64,000 bases of DNA, from positions 496,001 to 560,000 of the forward strand of contig NZ_CP027858.1 in the NCBI RefSeq assembly GCF_005519465.1, given 5' to 3'. Origin of the DNA: Streptomyces clavuligerus. Its GTDB lineage: Bacteria; Actinomycetota; Actinomycetes; Streptomycetales; Streptomycetaceae. Position 1 is the stretch's first letter, and each line of letters starts with the position of its first letter. Both the position numbers and the translations under genes were made by a program. Shown here one piece after another: positions 50,805-60,327 of the stretch. The notes under the pieces are model-generated. The model was not told the origin of the DNA, did no database searches, and saw only the letters and a list, made by a program, of their open reading frames with translations.

Positions 50805-51409
50805 CACGACACCTCCGTTCGTCGGTGGTTCTCCGATGTGGCCAGCAGTTCGGCGACGAGCTTGGCCACCTGCTCGGGCGAGGGCAGCGACGGATGGCTG
50901 GAGCGGTTGCCCGTTCCGGGGTCGAAACCCTCGTGCCAGACGGGCTCCGGCACCACACAGCCGTCCTCCCGCAGCTGCGCGACATTGCGCCGCACAGTCG
51001 GCTTCTCCCACATGCGCGCGCCCATGACCGGGAAGAACGCCACGGGGGAGTCCGCAGCGAGGATCACTGTGCCGAGGCGGTTGGGGGCGGCCCCCGTGGC
51101 GGCCATGGCAAGCGTGTTCGCCGTCGCCGGCAGCACCAGCAGGATGTCGTGGTCGGCCGCCAGCCGGGACGGTTTGTCGGTCGGCCAGTCGTCCGGCGAC
51201 TCGCCGCTGACCACCCGCTCCGCGAAAAGCGCCGCCGTCTGCGGCGACAGGAACGAAGTGGCGGCCGGCGTGAGCAGCACGGTGCAGGTGACGTCCAGAC
51301 GTGCCCGCAGGGTGCCGAGATACGACGGCAGCGACGGCGTCGCAATGGAACCGGTGGCGGCGACGAGTATGCGTTTTCCTCCGGAAGGAGAGGGGATCGG
51401 ATTTTCCAT
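50804..51409 (-). CDS. hlmF: PPC decarboxylase/EpiD-like flavoprotein with altered active site
   Basis: The 201-residue protein has the HFCD flavoprotein fold: ILVAATGSIATPSLPSYL, LLVLPATANTLAMAATG (flavin-binding PxxANT) and FFPVMGARMWEKPTVRRNV. The family normally has an active-site His before the PATANT strand and the motif PxMNxxMW. Here the His position reads KPSRLAAD, and PVMGARMW has Gly for Asn. In holomycin assembly HlmF is assigned oxidative decarboxylation of a C-terminal cysteinyl thiol. It may use a modified mechanism. It overlaps hlmG and is divergent from hlmE. Confidence 0.82.
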   Translation of the reverse strand: MENPIPSPSGGKRILVAATGSIATPSLPSYLGTLRARLDVTCTVLLTPAATSFLSPQTAALFAERVVSGESPDDWPTDKPSRLAADHDILLVLPATANTLAMAATGAAPNRLGTVILAADSPVAFFPVMGARMWEKPTVRRNVAQLREDGCVVPEPVWHEGFDPGTGNRSSHPSLPSPEQVAKLVAELLATSENHRRTEVS

Positions 51410-51596
51410 GGCGAAATGATGAGGGGGAATTCATGACCCGGTCAACACCGTTGTGTTCCGCGCCTCTTGACCATTCGGTGGTACCGAAGGGGTCCTTCGG
51501 TCAGTTCTGCGGTGGCACCGTATTGATGCTTCGTGCGGCGATCCGACACGGTATCGGGGTTGTTCGACGCACATGGTGAAGAGAGGCGTGGAATTC
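51410..51596. promoter_or_regulatory. Divergent promoter region hlmF/hlmE
   Basis: The 187-base gap separates the reverse hlmF-hlmG pair from the forward hlmE-D-C-B run and is less GC-rich than its flanks. It must carry the main biosynthetic promoter. No clear repeat is recognised. Confidence 0.5.
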
Positions 51597-54500
51597 ATGG
51601 AAGACCTTGTTGCCGAGTCGCTGAACAGTCACCCGCAGACCCTGCCCGGGGCCGAATCGCGCCCTGCGGAACGTCATGACGCGTTCCCGCTGACCGATAT
51701 CCAGCACGGATACCTGATCGGCCGCCACAAGGGCCTGGAGCTCGGCGGTGTGTCCAGCCACTACTTCTTCGAGTTCGACGGGCCTGCCCTGGACGTCCCC
51801 CGCCTCACCACCGCCCTCGGCCGGGTCGTGGAACGCCACGACATGCTCCGTGCGGTGACCGACGCCGACGGAGCCCAGCGGGTCCTGGCCGAGACGCCCC
51901 CGTACGCCATCGCCGTCACCGACCTGCGCGAGGTGTCCGATGCCGAACGGGACGAGGCGCTGGCACGCATCCGCGCCGAGCTGGAGAACCAGGTCCTGCC
52001 CAGCGACCGTTGGCCGCCCTTCGACATCCGGGCCACGCACCTCCCCGACCGGCGCACCCGGCTGCACGTCAGCGTCGACCTGCTCTTCGTCGACGTCCGC
52101 AGCCTCCTGCTCGTCCTCGCGGAGTGGCGGCGCTTCTACGACGACCCCGCCTGGTCCCCCGCCCCGCTCGACCACACCTTCCGCGACCACGTCCTCGCCG
52201 AGCGAGAGCTCCGCGACGGCCCGGCCGGCCGCCGCGCCGCCGACTACTGGACGGCGCGCCTCGACGAGATCCCCCCGGCGCCCGACCTGCCTCTGGCCAC
52301 CGCCCCCGAGCAGATCGGCCCGCCCTCCTTCGTCCTGCACCGGGCCGTCCTGCCCCAGGACCGGTGGGCCGCCCTGTCGGCCACTGCCCGCCGGCACGGA
52401 CTCACCCCCTCCAACCTGCTGCTCGCGGCCTACGCCGAGGTGCTGCGGACCTGGTCGCGGCGGCAGGAGTTCACCCTCACCCTCACTCTGTTCAAGCGGC
52501 TGCCGCTGCACCCGGAGACCAACGGCGTCGTGGGCAACTTCCTCTCCCCGAACCTGCTCACCGTCGACGGCCGATCCGACGAGACGTTCGGGCGCCGGGC
52601 TGCTCGGGTGCAGAACCGGCTGCTCGCCGACCTGGAGCACTCCGCGTACGGAGGAGTGCAAGTCCTGCGTGAACTGACCCGACGTCAGGGCGATGGGCGC
52701 AACGTGTCCATGCCGGTGGTCTTCACCAGCACCCTCGACGGCGACGAGGGCGACGCCAAGGGCGACCCGCTGAGCGTCTTCGGCGAACTGGCGCACAGCG
52801 CGAGCCAGACCCCCCAGGTCTGGCTGGAGAACCAGGTCTTCGAGGAGAACGGCGCCCTCACCGTCAACTGGAACGCGGTCGACGGGCTGTTCGCCCCCGA
52901 CACGCTCGACGCCATGTTCCACGCCTACCTGGCCCTGCTGGACCGGCTCACCGACGACGAGAGCGCCTGGGAGACCGCCGGTGGCGCCGTACCCCTGCCC
53001 GCGGCCGAACTCGCCGAGCGCCGCGCGGCCAACGCGACCGCCACCGACATCCCGCCGCGGCGCCTCCACGAGCTGGTACACGAAGCCGCCCTCCGACGCC
53101 CCGACGCCGTCGCCGTGATCACCGACGGGACCGAGGTCACCTACCGGACGCTCCAGGAGAACGCGCACCGGATCGCCCGACGGCTCCGCGCGGAGGGCTG
53201 CGCGGAACCGGACACTCTCGTCGCCGTCTCCATGCGGCCGGGCGCCGCGCAGATCGCCGCCCTGCTGGGCGTTCTGCACGCGGGAGCCGCGTACGTCGCC
53301 ATCGACCCGGAACTGCCCGAGGAGCGCCGCCACTCCCTGCTGCATCGATGTCGGGCCAGGGCCGTCGTCACCGAGGTGGAACTGGGCGCATCCCTCAGCT
53401 GGCCCGGCGGCATCCAGGTCGTCACCCCCGACGACCCGGCGACGCTGCGGTGCGGCACCGGACCGCTGGAGAGCCGGCAGAGCGTCGACGACCTCGCGTA
53501 CGTGATCTTCACGTCCGGCTCCACGGGCGAACCGAAGGGGGTGATGATCTCGCACCGCAGCGCCGCGAACACCGTGCAGGACATCAACGCCCGCTTCGAG
53601 GTGAACGAGCGGGACCGGGTCCTGGCACTCGCCCCGGCCGGGTTCGACCTCTCCGTCTACGACGTCTTCGGGATCCTGGGCGCGGGCGGCTGCGTGGTTG
53701 TCCCCTCCGCCGGGCGCGGCAACGACGTCGCCCACTGGACGGAGCTGCTGGACCGGCACGGGGTCACCGTCTGGAACAGCGTGCCCGCCCCGATGCGTCT
53801 GTGGACCGAGTCCCTGGCCGACCTGGCCGAACAGGACGGCGCCGGGCACGGCGGGAGCCTGCGGCTGGCTCTGCTGAGCGGCGACTGGATCCCCGTCGCG
53901 CTGCCCGGCCAGATCCGTCGGCGCGTCCCGGGCATGCGGACGATCAGCCTGGGCGGGGCGACCGAGGGGTCGATCTGGTCGGTGTGCTACCCGATCGGGG
54001 AGGTTCCGGCCGACTGGACGAGCATTCCGTACGGCAAACCGCTCGCCAACCAGACCCTGCACGTCCTCAACACCTGGCTGGAACCGTCCCCGCGAGGAGT
54101 GACGGGCGACATCTACATCGGCGGCGTCGGCGTGGCCCAGGGCTACTGGAGCGACCCGGTACGCACGGCCGAGCGGTTCATCGAACACCCGGTGACCGGC
54201 GAACGGCTCTACCGGACCGGTGACCTCGGCCGGTACCTGCCCGGCGGGGACATCGAGATCCTCGGCCGTGAGGATTTCCAGGTGAAGATCAACGGCTATC
54301 GGGTCGAACTCGGCGAGATCGAGGCCGCTCTGGGCCGGCTGCCGGGCATGCGGCAGGTGATGGTCACCGCCCCGGCCCACCCCCGTACCGGACAGCGGCA
54401 GCTGACCGCCCACCTGGTCGGCGACGACCCGGCGGTCCTCGAACCGGTGGCCCTGCGCACCGCGATGGAGGCGGTGCTGCCCGGCTACATGGTGCCCTCG

Positions 54501-54863
54501 CACTATCTGACGCGAGACGCACTCCCGCTGACCGCGAACGGGAAGATCGACCGGGACGCGCTGGCGCTGCCCTGGAGCGACGGCGACGTGGCCCAGGGCC
54601 GGACCGCGCCGCGCGGCACCGTCGAGGAGCGACTGTTCGCGCTGTGGGCGGAGCTGCTGGGGCACAGCGAGTTCGGCGTCGAGGACGGCTTCTTCGACGT
54701 GGGCGGCGACTCGCTGCACGCCGTACGGATCATCGCCCGGCTGCGCGCCGACTTCGGCATCGACGAGAATGCCGAACAGCAGGTCATCGAGGGGCTGTTC
54801 ATGAACGCGACGATCGCGGACTTCACCGAGGTCGTCCGGCCCTTCGAGGAGGCCGGCGCATGA
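51597..54863 (+). CDS. hlmE: Cyclisation-adenylation-thiolation NRPS for Cys-Cys (HlmE type)
   Basis: The 1088-residue synthetase has a Cy domain (DAFPLTDIQHGYLIGRHKG; DxxxxD in VSVDLLFVDVRS), an A domain (about 475-960; YVIFTSGSTGEPKGVMISH, GGATEGSIWSV, YRTGDLG, NGKIDR) and a T domain with GGDSLHAV. Reading the ten binding-pocket positions by eye (FDLSVYD, VWNSVP, ALLSGD, SLGGATEGSIW, NGK) gives DLYNLSLIWK, the well-known cysteine code. There is no thioesterase domain. In holomycin biosynthesis this single module makes the Cys-Cys dipeptide. An in-frame ATG at 51573 is possible, but GAGAGG favours 51597. It overlaps hlmD by four bases. Confidence 0.9.
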   Translation: MEDLVAESLNSHPQTLPGAESRPAERHDAFPLTDIQHGYLIGRHKGLELGGVSSHYFFEFDGPALDVPRLTTALGRVVERHDMLRAVTDADGAQRVLAETPPYAIAVTDLREVSDAERDEALARIRAELENQVLPSDRWPPFDIRATHLPDRRTRLHVSVDLLFVDVRSLLLVLAEWRRFYDDPAWSPAPLDHTFRDHVLAERELRDGPAGRRAADYWTARLDEIPPAPDLPLATAPEQIGPPSFVLHRAVLPQDRWAALSATARRHGLTPSNLLLAAYAEVLRTWSRRQEFTLTLTLFKRLPLHPETNGVVGNFLSPNLLTVDGRSDETFGRRAARVQNRLLADLEHSAYGGVQVLRELTRRQGDGRNVSMPVVFTSTLDGDEGDAKGDPLSVFGELAHSASQTPQVWLENQVFEENGALTVNWNAVDGLFAPDTLDAMFHAYLALLDRLTDDESAWETAGGAVPLPAAELAERRAANATATDIPPRRLHELVHEAALRRPDAVAVITDGTEVTYRTLQENAHRIARRLRAEGCAEPDTLVAVSMRPGAAQIAALLGVLHAGAAYVAIDPELPEERRHSLLHRCRARAVVTEVELGASLSWPGGIQVVTPDDPATLRCGTGPLESRQSVDDLAYVIFTSGSTGEPKGVMISHRSAANTVQDINARFEVNERDRVLALAPAGFDLSVYDVFGILGAGGCVVVPSAGRGNDVAHWTELLDRHGVTVWNSVPAPMRLWTESLADLAEQDGAGHGGSLRLALLSGDWIPVALPGQIRRRVPGMRTISLGGATEGSIWSVCYPIGEVPADWTSIPYGKPLANQTLHVLNTWLEPSPRGVTGDIYIGGVGVAQGYWSDPVRTAERFIEHPVTGERLYRTGDLGRYLPGGDIEILGREDFQVKINGYRVELGEIEAALGRLPGMRQVMVTAPAHPRTGQRQLTAHLVGDDPAVLEPVALRTAMEAVLPGYMVPSHYLTRDALPLTANGKIDRDALALPWSDGDVAQGRTAPRGTVEERLFALWAELLGHSEFGVEDGFFDVGGDSLHAVRIIARLRADFGIDENAEQQVIEGLFMNATIADFTEVVRPFEEAGA

Positions 54864-56533
54864 GCGGAACGGCGCACGGCCTCACGGACGCCACCGGCGG
54901 CATCCTCTGGGACCACCTGGTGGTCGGTGCGGGCTCCGCGGGATCGGTCACCGCCGCCCGCCTGGTCTCCGCCGGGGCACGCGTGCTGCTGGTGGAGGCG
55001 GGCGGGGAGCAGCCGGAAGGCGGCGCGGAGACCAACCCCCTCCGGGACGCCAACCGCCTCATCCTGGAAGGCTTCAACTGGGACCACCGGGCCAACCTCC
55101 GCTCCAGCACCCGGTGGGACGAACTCGTGGGCGTCGGCGGCGCGTCCGGATCCACCGCCGACGCGGGGCGCAGCCGTGCCCTGTGGACCCGCTTCCCCTA
55201 CCAGCTGGGCAAGGTCGTCGGCGGCTCGTCCGCGGTGAACGGGGCGATCGCGATGCGCCCGCTGCGCAGGGACTTCGACACCTGGGTGGCGCGCGGCAAC
55301 CCCGACTGGAGCTGGGACCAGGTCCTGCCGTACTACCGCCGGATCGAGAACGACGCGGACCACCCCGGCGACGCGGCGCACGGCGACCACGGAGCGATAC
55401 CCGTCCGCCGGCCCGGCCCCGCCGACCTGCACGAGCTGGAGGTCGCGTTCCGTGCCGCGTGTCTGCGGATGGGCGTCGAGGACCTGCCCGACCTGAACGG
55501 CGGCGGCGAGCGCGGAGTCGGCCCGGTGCCGGCCAACTCCGTCGACGGCGAGCGCGTCGACGCGGCGACCGCCTACCTCACCGACGTACGCAAACTGCCC
55601 GAACTGGAGCTGCGCACCGGCTGCCGGGTGACCCGGGTGCTCTTCGAGGGGCGGCGCGCCGTCGGCGCGGTCCTGGTGGACGACGACGGCCACCGCACCG
55701 CGGTGCGGGCCCGGAACGTGATCCTGTGCGCGGGCGCGGTCGGCACACCGGTCGTCCTCCAGCGGTCCGGCGTCGGCGATGCCCGGCTGGCGGCCGCCCT
55801 CGGTGTGCCCGTCGTCGCCGACCTGCCCGGGGTGGGCGAGAACCTCGCGGACCACCCCTCGGTGGTCATCTGGTCCCTGCCCGGGCCGGGGGTGTGCAAG
55901 CCCGGCATGCCGTGGCGGCAGATCGCGGCGCGGATGTCCAGCGGTTACGACGACGACGTCGACGTCCAAGTGGGGCTCCTCAACAACGTGGAGTCCACGA
56001 CGATCCCCGGGTTCGTCGACCGCCTCGGCTCGCCGATGGCGGTGGGCCTGTCGGTCATGCTGATGCGCCCGGAGTCGCGGGGCCGGGTCTTCGCCGAGAG
56101 CGCCGACCCGGACACCCCGCCCGTGATCGAGCTGGGCATGGGCACGGTCGAGCGGGACGTGGAGCGCCTCATGCACGGCGTGCGCAAGGCCTGGGGCATC
56201 CTGCGGGCGCCCGGCATCGCCGAGCGCCTGGAGCGGACGCAGTTCTGGACCGACCGGATGATCGGCAACGAGGCCGTGCTGCGCAACGGGGTGCGCAACA
56301 TCATGAACCCCGGCTGGCACGCGGTCGGTTCGGCCCGCATGGGGCCGCCGTCGGACCGGATGTCCGTGGTCGACCAGCGCGGCCGGGTGCACGGCCTCGA
56401 AGGGCTGCGCGTGGTCGACGCCTCCGTCTTCCCCTCGGTGCCGAGCGTCCCCACCAACCTGACCACGCTGATGCTCGCCGAACGCATCGGTGACGACATC
56501 GTCGCCGCGTTCAAGGAAGGAGCACCGGCATGA
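54860..56533 (+). CDS. hlmD: GMC-family flavin oxidoreductase
   Basis: The 557-residue protein has glucose-methanol-choline oxidoreductase features: the FAD-binding DHLVVGAGSAGSVTAARLV, the signature KVVGGSSAVNGAIAMRP, NVILCAGAVGTPVVLQRSGV, and a C-terminal active-site His and Asn in NPGWHAVGSARMG and VPTNLTTLMLAE. It is one of the four flavoenzymes assigned to the eight-electron oxidation that builds the dithiolopyrrolone. Its ATG overlaps the hlmE stop and its stop overlaps the hlmC ATG. Confidence 0.86.
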   Translation: MSGTAHGLTDATGGILWDHLVVGAGSAGSVTAARLVSAGARVLLVEAGGEQPEGGAETNPLRDANRLILEGFNWDHRANLRSSTRWDELVGVGGASGSTADAGRSRALWTRFPYQLGKVVGGSSAVNGAIAMRPLRRDFDTWVARGNPDWSWDQVLPYYRRIENDADHPGDAAHGDHGAIPVRRPGPADLHELEVAFRAACLRMGVEDLPDLNGGGERGVGPVPANSVDGERVDAATAYLTDVRKLPELELRTGCRVTRVLFEGRRAVGAVLVDDDGHRTAVRARNVILCAGAVGTPVVLQRSGVGDARLAAALGVPVVADLPGVGENLADHPSVVIWSLPGPGVCKPGMPWRQIAARMSSGYDDDVDVQVGLLNNVESTTIPGFVDRLGSPMAVGLSVMLMRPESRGRVFAESADPDTPPVIELGMGTVERDVERLMHGVRKAWGILRAPGIAERLERTQFWTDRMIGNEAVLRNGVRNIMNPGWHAVGSARMGPPSDRMSVVDQRGRVHGLEGLRVVDASVFPSVPSVPTNLTTLMLAERIGDDIVAAFKEGAPA

Positions 56534-57333
56534 GCCGCGCGACACCCCCGAAGACCCCGGTCCGGCTCTACTGTTTTCCGCACGCCGGCGCCAGTTCCCT
56601 GGTGTACCGGGGCTGGCGGGCACCCCAGGGCGTGCCCTTGGAGATCGTCGGCGTCGATCAGCCGGGACGCGGTCCCCGGGCCCGGGACGCCCGCGTCACC
56701 CATTACCCGGAGCTGGTCGCCGCCATGGCCGACCAGGTGGCGGCCGATCTGCGGGCGGCCCGCGCGGAGCGGCCCGGGCTGCGCTGGGCCTCCTTCGGCC
56801 ACAGCTTCGGTGCGACGCTCAGTCTGTCGGTGGCCGCGACGGTCGCGCGGAGACTCGGCGAGCGCCCCGAGCGGTCCGTGCTCTCGGCGGCGCTGCCTCC
56901 CCGGCTCCAGCCCGAGACCGTCATCGGCGACCTCGACGACGAAGCGCTGCTGGCCAAGATGGTCGCCGACGGCGGCACCGCCTCCGCGCTGCTGTCCAAC
57001 ACCACGATGACGCGGCTCCTGGTCCGGATGATGCGGGAGGACGAGGAGATCCGCTGTCAGTTCGGCCGGGAGGCGTCCACGCTGCGCGTCGACCACCCGC
57101 TGGTCCTGCTCGCCGCACGGGACGACCTCCATGTGACACCCGCCCAGATGGCCGGCTGGGCGGAGCACAGCACCGCACCCAGTCACCGCGTCGAGATCCC
57201 CGGTGGCCACTTCGCGGCGGTACTCCAACCCGAGCGGGCTCTCGCTCTGGCAGTCGACGGCACGGCCCGGGCCCCCGAAGGGCGACCGGGCCGGGAAGGG
57301 GAATCGCTGACATGCGTGAGCGGCCCGAGGTGA
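56530..57333 (+). CDS. hlmC: Type II thioesterase with intact serine
   Basis: The 267-residue alpha/beta-hydrolase has LYCFPHAGASSLVYRGW, VDQPGRGPRARDA, the nucleophile elbow in FGHSFGATLSLSVA, and the His in IPGGHFAAV. It likely edits or releases cysteinyl species from HlmE. In contrast to the thioesterase at 46333, its Ser is present. Its ATG overlaps the hlmD stop, and its last 22 bases overlap the hlmB start, completing a tightly coupled hlmE-D-C-B operon. Confidence 0.86.
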   Translation: MSRATPPKTPVRLYCFPHAGASSLVYRGWRAPQGVPLEIVGVDQPGRGPRARDARVTHYPELVAAMADQVAADLRAARAERPGLRWASFGHSFGATLSLSVAATVARRLGERPERSVLSAALPPRLQPETVIGDLDDEALLAKMVADGGTASALLSNTTMTRLLVRMMREDEEIRCQFGREASTLRVDHPLVLLAARDDLHVTPAQMAGWAEHSTAPSHRVEIPGGHFAAVLQPERALALAVDGTARAPEGRPGREGESLTCVSGPR

Positions 57334-58469
57334 CCTCGCACTACGGTGCGGACCACGAGGACTTCCGGAAGATGGTCCGTACGTTCCTGGAACGCGAGGC
57401 CGTTCCTCACCACGACCGGTGGGAGAAGGAGGGGATCGTCGACCGCGAGCTGTGGCGGAAGGCCGGTGCCGCCGGGCTCCTCGGCATGGACGCGCCGACC
57501 GAGTACGGCGGCGGGGGCGAGCCCGACTTCCGGTACCCGGCCGTCTTCACGGAGGAACTCATCAGGGCACGGGTCACCGTGCCCGGCTTCGTCGCCCACA
57601 ACGACGTCGTGGCTTCCTACCTCGCCGTCCGTACGACGCCGGAGCAGCGGCGGCGCTGGCTGCCCGGACTCTGCTCCGGCGAACTCGTCGCAGCCATCGC
57701 GATCAGCGAACCTGACGCCGGATCCAATGTGGCCGACATCCGCACCACCGCCGTCCGGGACGGGGACCACTACGTCCTGAACGGCCAGAAGGTCTTCATC
57801 ACCAATGGCGAGAACGCCGACCTCGTCCTGGTGGCGGCGCGCACCGCACCGCAGCGCGGCGGACAGGGCCTGAGCCTGTTCGTCGTGGAGCGGGGAACCG
57901 CAGGCTTCGCCCGGGGGAACCGGCTGGAGAAGCTCGGCTGGAACGCCAGCGACACCTGCGAGCTGTTCTTCGACGGCTGCCGAGTTCCCGCCGACAACCT
58001 GGTCGGCAAGGAGCACGCCGGCATGGCCTACCTCATGACCGGGCTGCCGCGCGAACGGCTGAGCATTGCCACGGTCGCGGTCGCCGCCTGCGAACAGATG
58101 CTGGAGGACGCCCTGGCCTACGCGCGGCAACGCCACGCGTTCGGCCAGGCCATCGGGAGCTTCCAGCACAACCGGTTCCAGCTGGCGACGATGGACACCG
58201 AAGTCACCATCGCCCGGGTCTTCCTCGACCACTGCGTCACGCAGATCAACGCGGGCCGGCTGTCGGCCGCCGATGCGGCGAAGGCCAAATGGTGGACCAC
58301 GGAACTCCAGGTGGAGATCTCCAATCGGGCGGTCCAACTGCACGGCGGCTACGGCTACCTGAAAGAGAGCCCGATCTCCCGGGAGTGGGCCAACAGCAGG
58401 GTCCAGACGATCTACGGCGGCACCACCGAGATCATGAAGGAAATGATCGGGCGATCCCTCGGCCTGTGA
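57312..58469 (+). CDS. hlmB: Acyl-CoA dehydrogenase-type flavoenzyme
   Basis: The 385-residue protein is an acyl-CoA dehydrogenase homologue: AAIAISEPDAGSNVADIRTT, DHYVLNGQKVFITNGENAD, RERLSIATVAVAACEQML, VQLHGGYGYLKESPISREW and VQTIYGGTTEIMKEMIGRSL. The usual catalytic Glu of medium-chain enzymes (YEGT) is Gly (YGGT), so the base must come from elsewhere, as in isovaleryl-type members. In holomycin it is proposed to oxidise cysteinyl residues to ene-thiols on HlmE. ATG 57312 lies inside the end of hlmC. Confidence 0.88.
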   Translation: MRERPEVTSHYGADHEDFRKMVRTFLEREAVPHHDRWEKEGIVDRELWRKAGAAGLLGMDAPTEYGGGGEPDFRYPAVFTEELIRARVTVPGFVAHNDVVASYLAVRTTPEQRRRWLPGLCSGELVAAIAISEPDAGSNVADIRTTAVRDGDHYVLNGQKVFITNGENADLVLVAARTAPQRGGQGLSLFVVERGTAGFARGNRLEKLGWNASDTCELFFDGCRVPADNLVGKEHAGMAYLMTGLPRERLSIATVAVAACEQMLEDALAYARQRHAFGQAIGSFQHNRFQLATMDTEVTIARVFLDHCVTQINAGRLSAADAAKAKWWTTELQVEISNRAVQLHGGYGYLKESPISREWANSRVQTIYGGTTEIMKEMIGRSLGL

Positions 58470-58551
58470 GCGCCGCCCCCAACCTCCGTACACCCGGCCC
58501 GGCCCGGCGAGACCGTTCGGGCCCGGCCGGACCAGAAGGGACCACCGCTTC

Positions 58552-59406
58552 ATGAATTCCCACGACGCGTTCACCGTTTCCACCGCCACCCTGGAGGACT
58601 GGTACCAGGTGGCGGAATGGGCGGACGGGGAGGGCTGGAACGTCGGCGACGGCGACGTGGCCTGCTTCCACCCGACCGACCCCGCAGGCTTCTTCATCGG
58701 CCGCCTCGGCGCACGTCCCGTCGCGGCCGTCTCCATCGTCAACTACGACGACCGGTACGCCGTCCTCGGCCACTACCTCACCGACCCGGAGTTCCGCGGC
58801 CGGGGCTACGGCCTGGCGACCTGGAAGGCGGCCTTCCCGCACTCCGGGAACCGCACGGTCGGCCTGGACGCGATGCCCGCACAGCGAGCCAACTACGAGA
58901 CGCACGGGTTCAAGGCGGCGCACGACACCGTGCACTTCGCCGGGAGCCCCGCCCGGCCCACCGGGCCCGTACAGGGGGTCGCCCCGGTCACTCCCGAGCA
59001 CGCCGAGGCCCTGGCCGCCTACGACCGTGGCTGCTTCCCGGCCGACCGGAGCGGGTTCGTCGGCCGATGGCTCACCGCGCCGGGCCGGACCGCCCGCGTC
59101 CGGTTGCGCGACGGAGCCGTCGCCGGGTACGGAGTGATCCGTCCGGCCGGTCGCGGGCACCGCATCGGACCGCTCTTCGCGGACACCCCTGAGGACGCCG
59201 CCGCGTTGTTCGACGGCCTGGTGGGCCACTTCGGCCCCGGCGAGGAGGTGTCCCTCGACATCCCTGGCACCCACGCCGCTTCGGCGGACCTGCTGACGTC
59301 CCGGGGCCTGGCGGCGCAGTTCCACACGGTGCGCATGTACACCGGCCCCGTACCCGAGACCGCCGAAGAGCGGGTCTTCGCCATCACCACTCTCGAACTG
59401 GGCTGA
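58552..59406 (+). CDS. hlmA: GNAT-type N-acyltransferase (HlmA)
   Basis: The 284-residue protein has an N-terminal GNAT domain with acetyl-CoA motif A in YLTDPEFRGRGYGLATWKAA and VGLDAMPAQRANYETHGF. A C-terminal second GNAT-like domain (VAGYGVIRPAGRGHRIGPLF) is typical of the double-GNAT group. HlmA acylates the amine of holothin to give holomycin and also lowers toxicity. AAGGGA precedes the ATG. It is the last gene of the cluster; a short inverted repeat (CCGGGC at 59407-59412, GCCCGG at 59420-59425) follows its stop. Confidence 0.86.
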   Translation: MNSHDAFTVSTATLEDWYQVAEWADGEGWNVGDGDVACFHPTDPAGFFIGRLGARPVAAVSIVNYDDRYAVLGHYLTDPEFRGRGYGLATWKAAFPHSGNRTVGLDAMPAQRANYETHGFKAAHDTVHFAGSPARPTGPVQGVAPVTPEHAEALAAYDRGCFPADRSGFVGRWLTAPGRTARVRLRDGAVAGYGVIRPAGRGHRIGPLFADTPEDAAALFDGLVGHFGPGEEVSLDIPGTHAASADLLTSRGLAAQFHTVRMYTGPVPETAEERVFAITTLELG

Positions 59407-59889
59407 CCGGGCCGAGTGAGCCCGGGACTCCGTGAACCTCTTCCAACCTGACGGGTGGTTGGGCCGGCAGTCCCGGTGGCGGGCATGAGTGCTTCTTCGG
59501 GACGGGCTTGCCGGTGACCGACGAGGTCCAGGACGAGACGGGCTTCGGGGCGCTGTAGCCGTCCGCGTCGGCAGGGCCCTTTCTTGAGCGGGTCCGCGCA
59601 GCAGGTCTGGGAATCGCCCCAGACCTGGGGTCCGGGCGGGCCGTACGCGCCGATGTGGCTCGCGCCGGCGTTTCCGTCGGCGTCGGGGGATGCTGTAGCC
59701 GGCGCTCCGGAGCGGCCGAGGATCGCAACCACTCCTCCATGCGGTGGAACGCGATGCAACGCCGGCGTAAGCGGTCGCCCCGGCCGCCGGTGGCAGCGTC
59801 CTGCCGCATCTCGATACCGTCTTCGCCACGGCTGTGCCCAAGCTCAGGACGTGGCCCCACCCGTTCGGACGGACCGCAAGCTGCGCCGA
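59407..59889. other. Interval after hlmA without a supported gene
   Basis: Apart from the short inverted repeat at 59407-59425, I see no gene. Reverse-strand frames contain protein-like scraps (ASHIGAYGPPGPQVWGDSQT near 59620) that could be a decayed secreted protein, but no family is recognised and no continuous frame persists. Confidence 0.45.
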
Positions 59890-60244
59890 CGGTAGATCCC
59901 GCCTGGCCAGGTCGCCGGCGGCTGACTGGACGGGGCGGCTTGGTCGGCGGGCTGGTCCAGCTGCTGGCGGCGCCGCTGTTCGTTTCCGTGGCCTGCGACG
60001 AGCTGCGTGAACAGCTTCAGCACCTCGTCCTCCAGGCGGGCCCGTACTCGCTGCACGGGCCGATGCCGAGCCGGACGGCGTTGGCCTCTTCCTCGAAGGC
60101 GTCGACGGTCTGCTGGAGGAAGTAGCTGCGCCCGCGGAACTTGTAGCACCCCGTGAACATCGCGGCCACCGTGATGGCGAAGCTGAGGCGGCGCACGGTA
60201 GCCGCGGATCCCCGGTTCACGAAACCGGGGATCCGCCGGACCAT
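59890..60244 (-). pseudogene. Frameshifted SLATT/DUF4231-like protein
   Basis: From ATG 60244 the reverse strand reads TVRRLSFAITVAAMFTGCYK and FRGRSYFLQQTVDAFEEEAN, AVRLGIGPCSE. After a frame change near 60030 it continues EDEVLKLFTQLVAGHGNEQ, then QQLDQPADQ. This matches the membrane-helix and helical-tail pattern of SLATT/DUF4231 proteins, which are linked to nucleotide-signal conflict systems and also common as orphans in Streptomyces. One membrane segment is partly preserved. The frameshift makes it a pseudogene. Confidence 0.55.
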
Positions 60245-60327
60245 TGATCACTCCACCGCCACGTCCTGCCAACCCCAGAAGAAGGGACGCCAACCACACC
60301 CCGACCTCCGCCGAAGGCCCACGAACT

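Noticed and set aside
41927..59406. Treating the NRPS cluster as an unknown system
   Set aside because: Gene content and order (Cy-A-T with cysteine code, four flavoenzymes, globin, MFS, GNAT) match the known holomycin cluster, so it is not novel as a whole.
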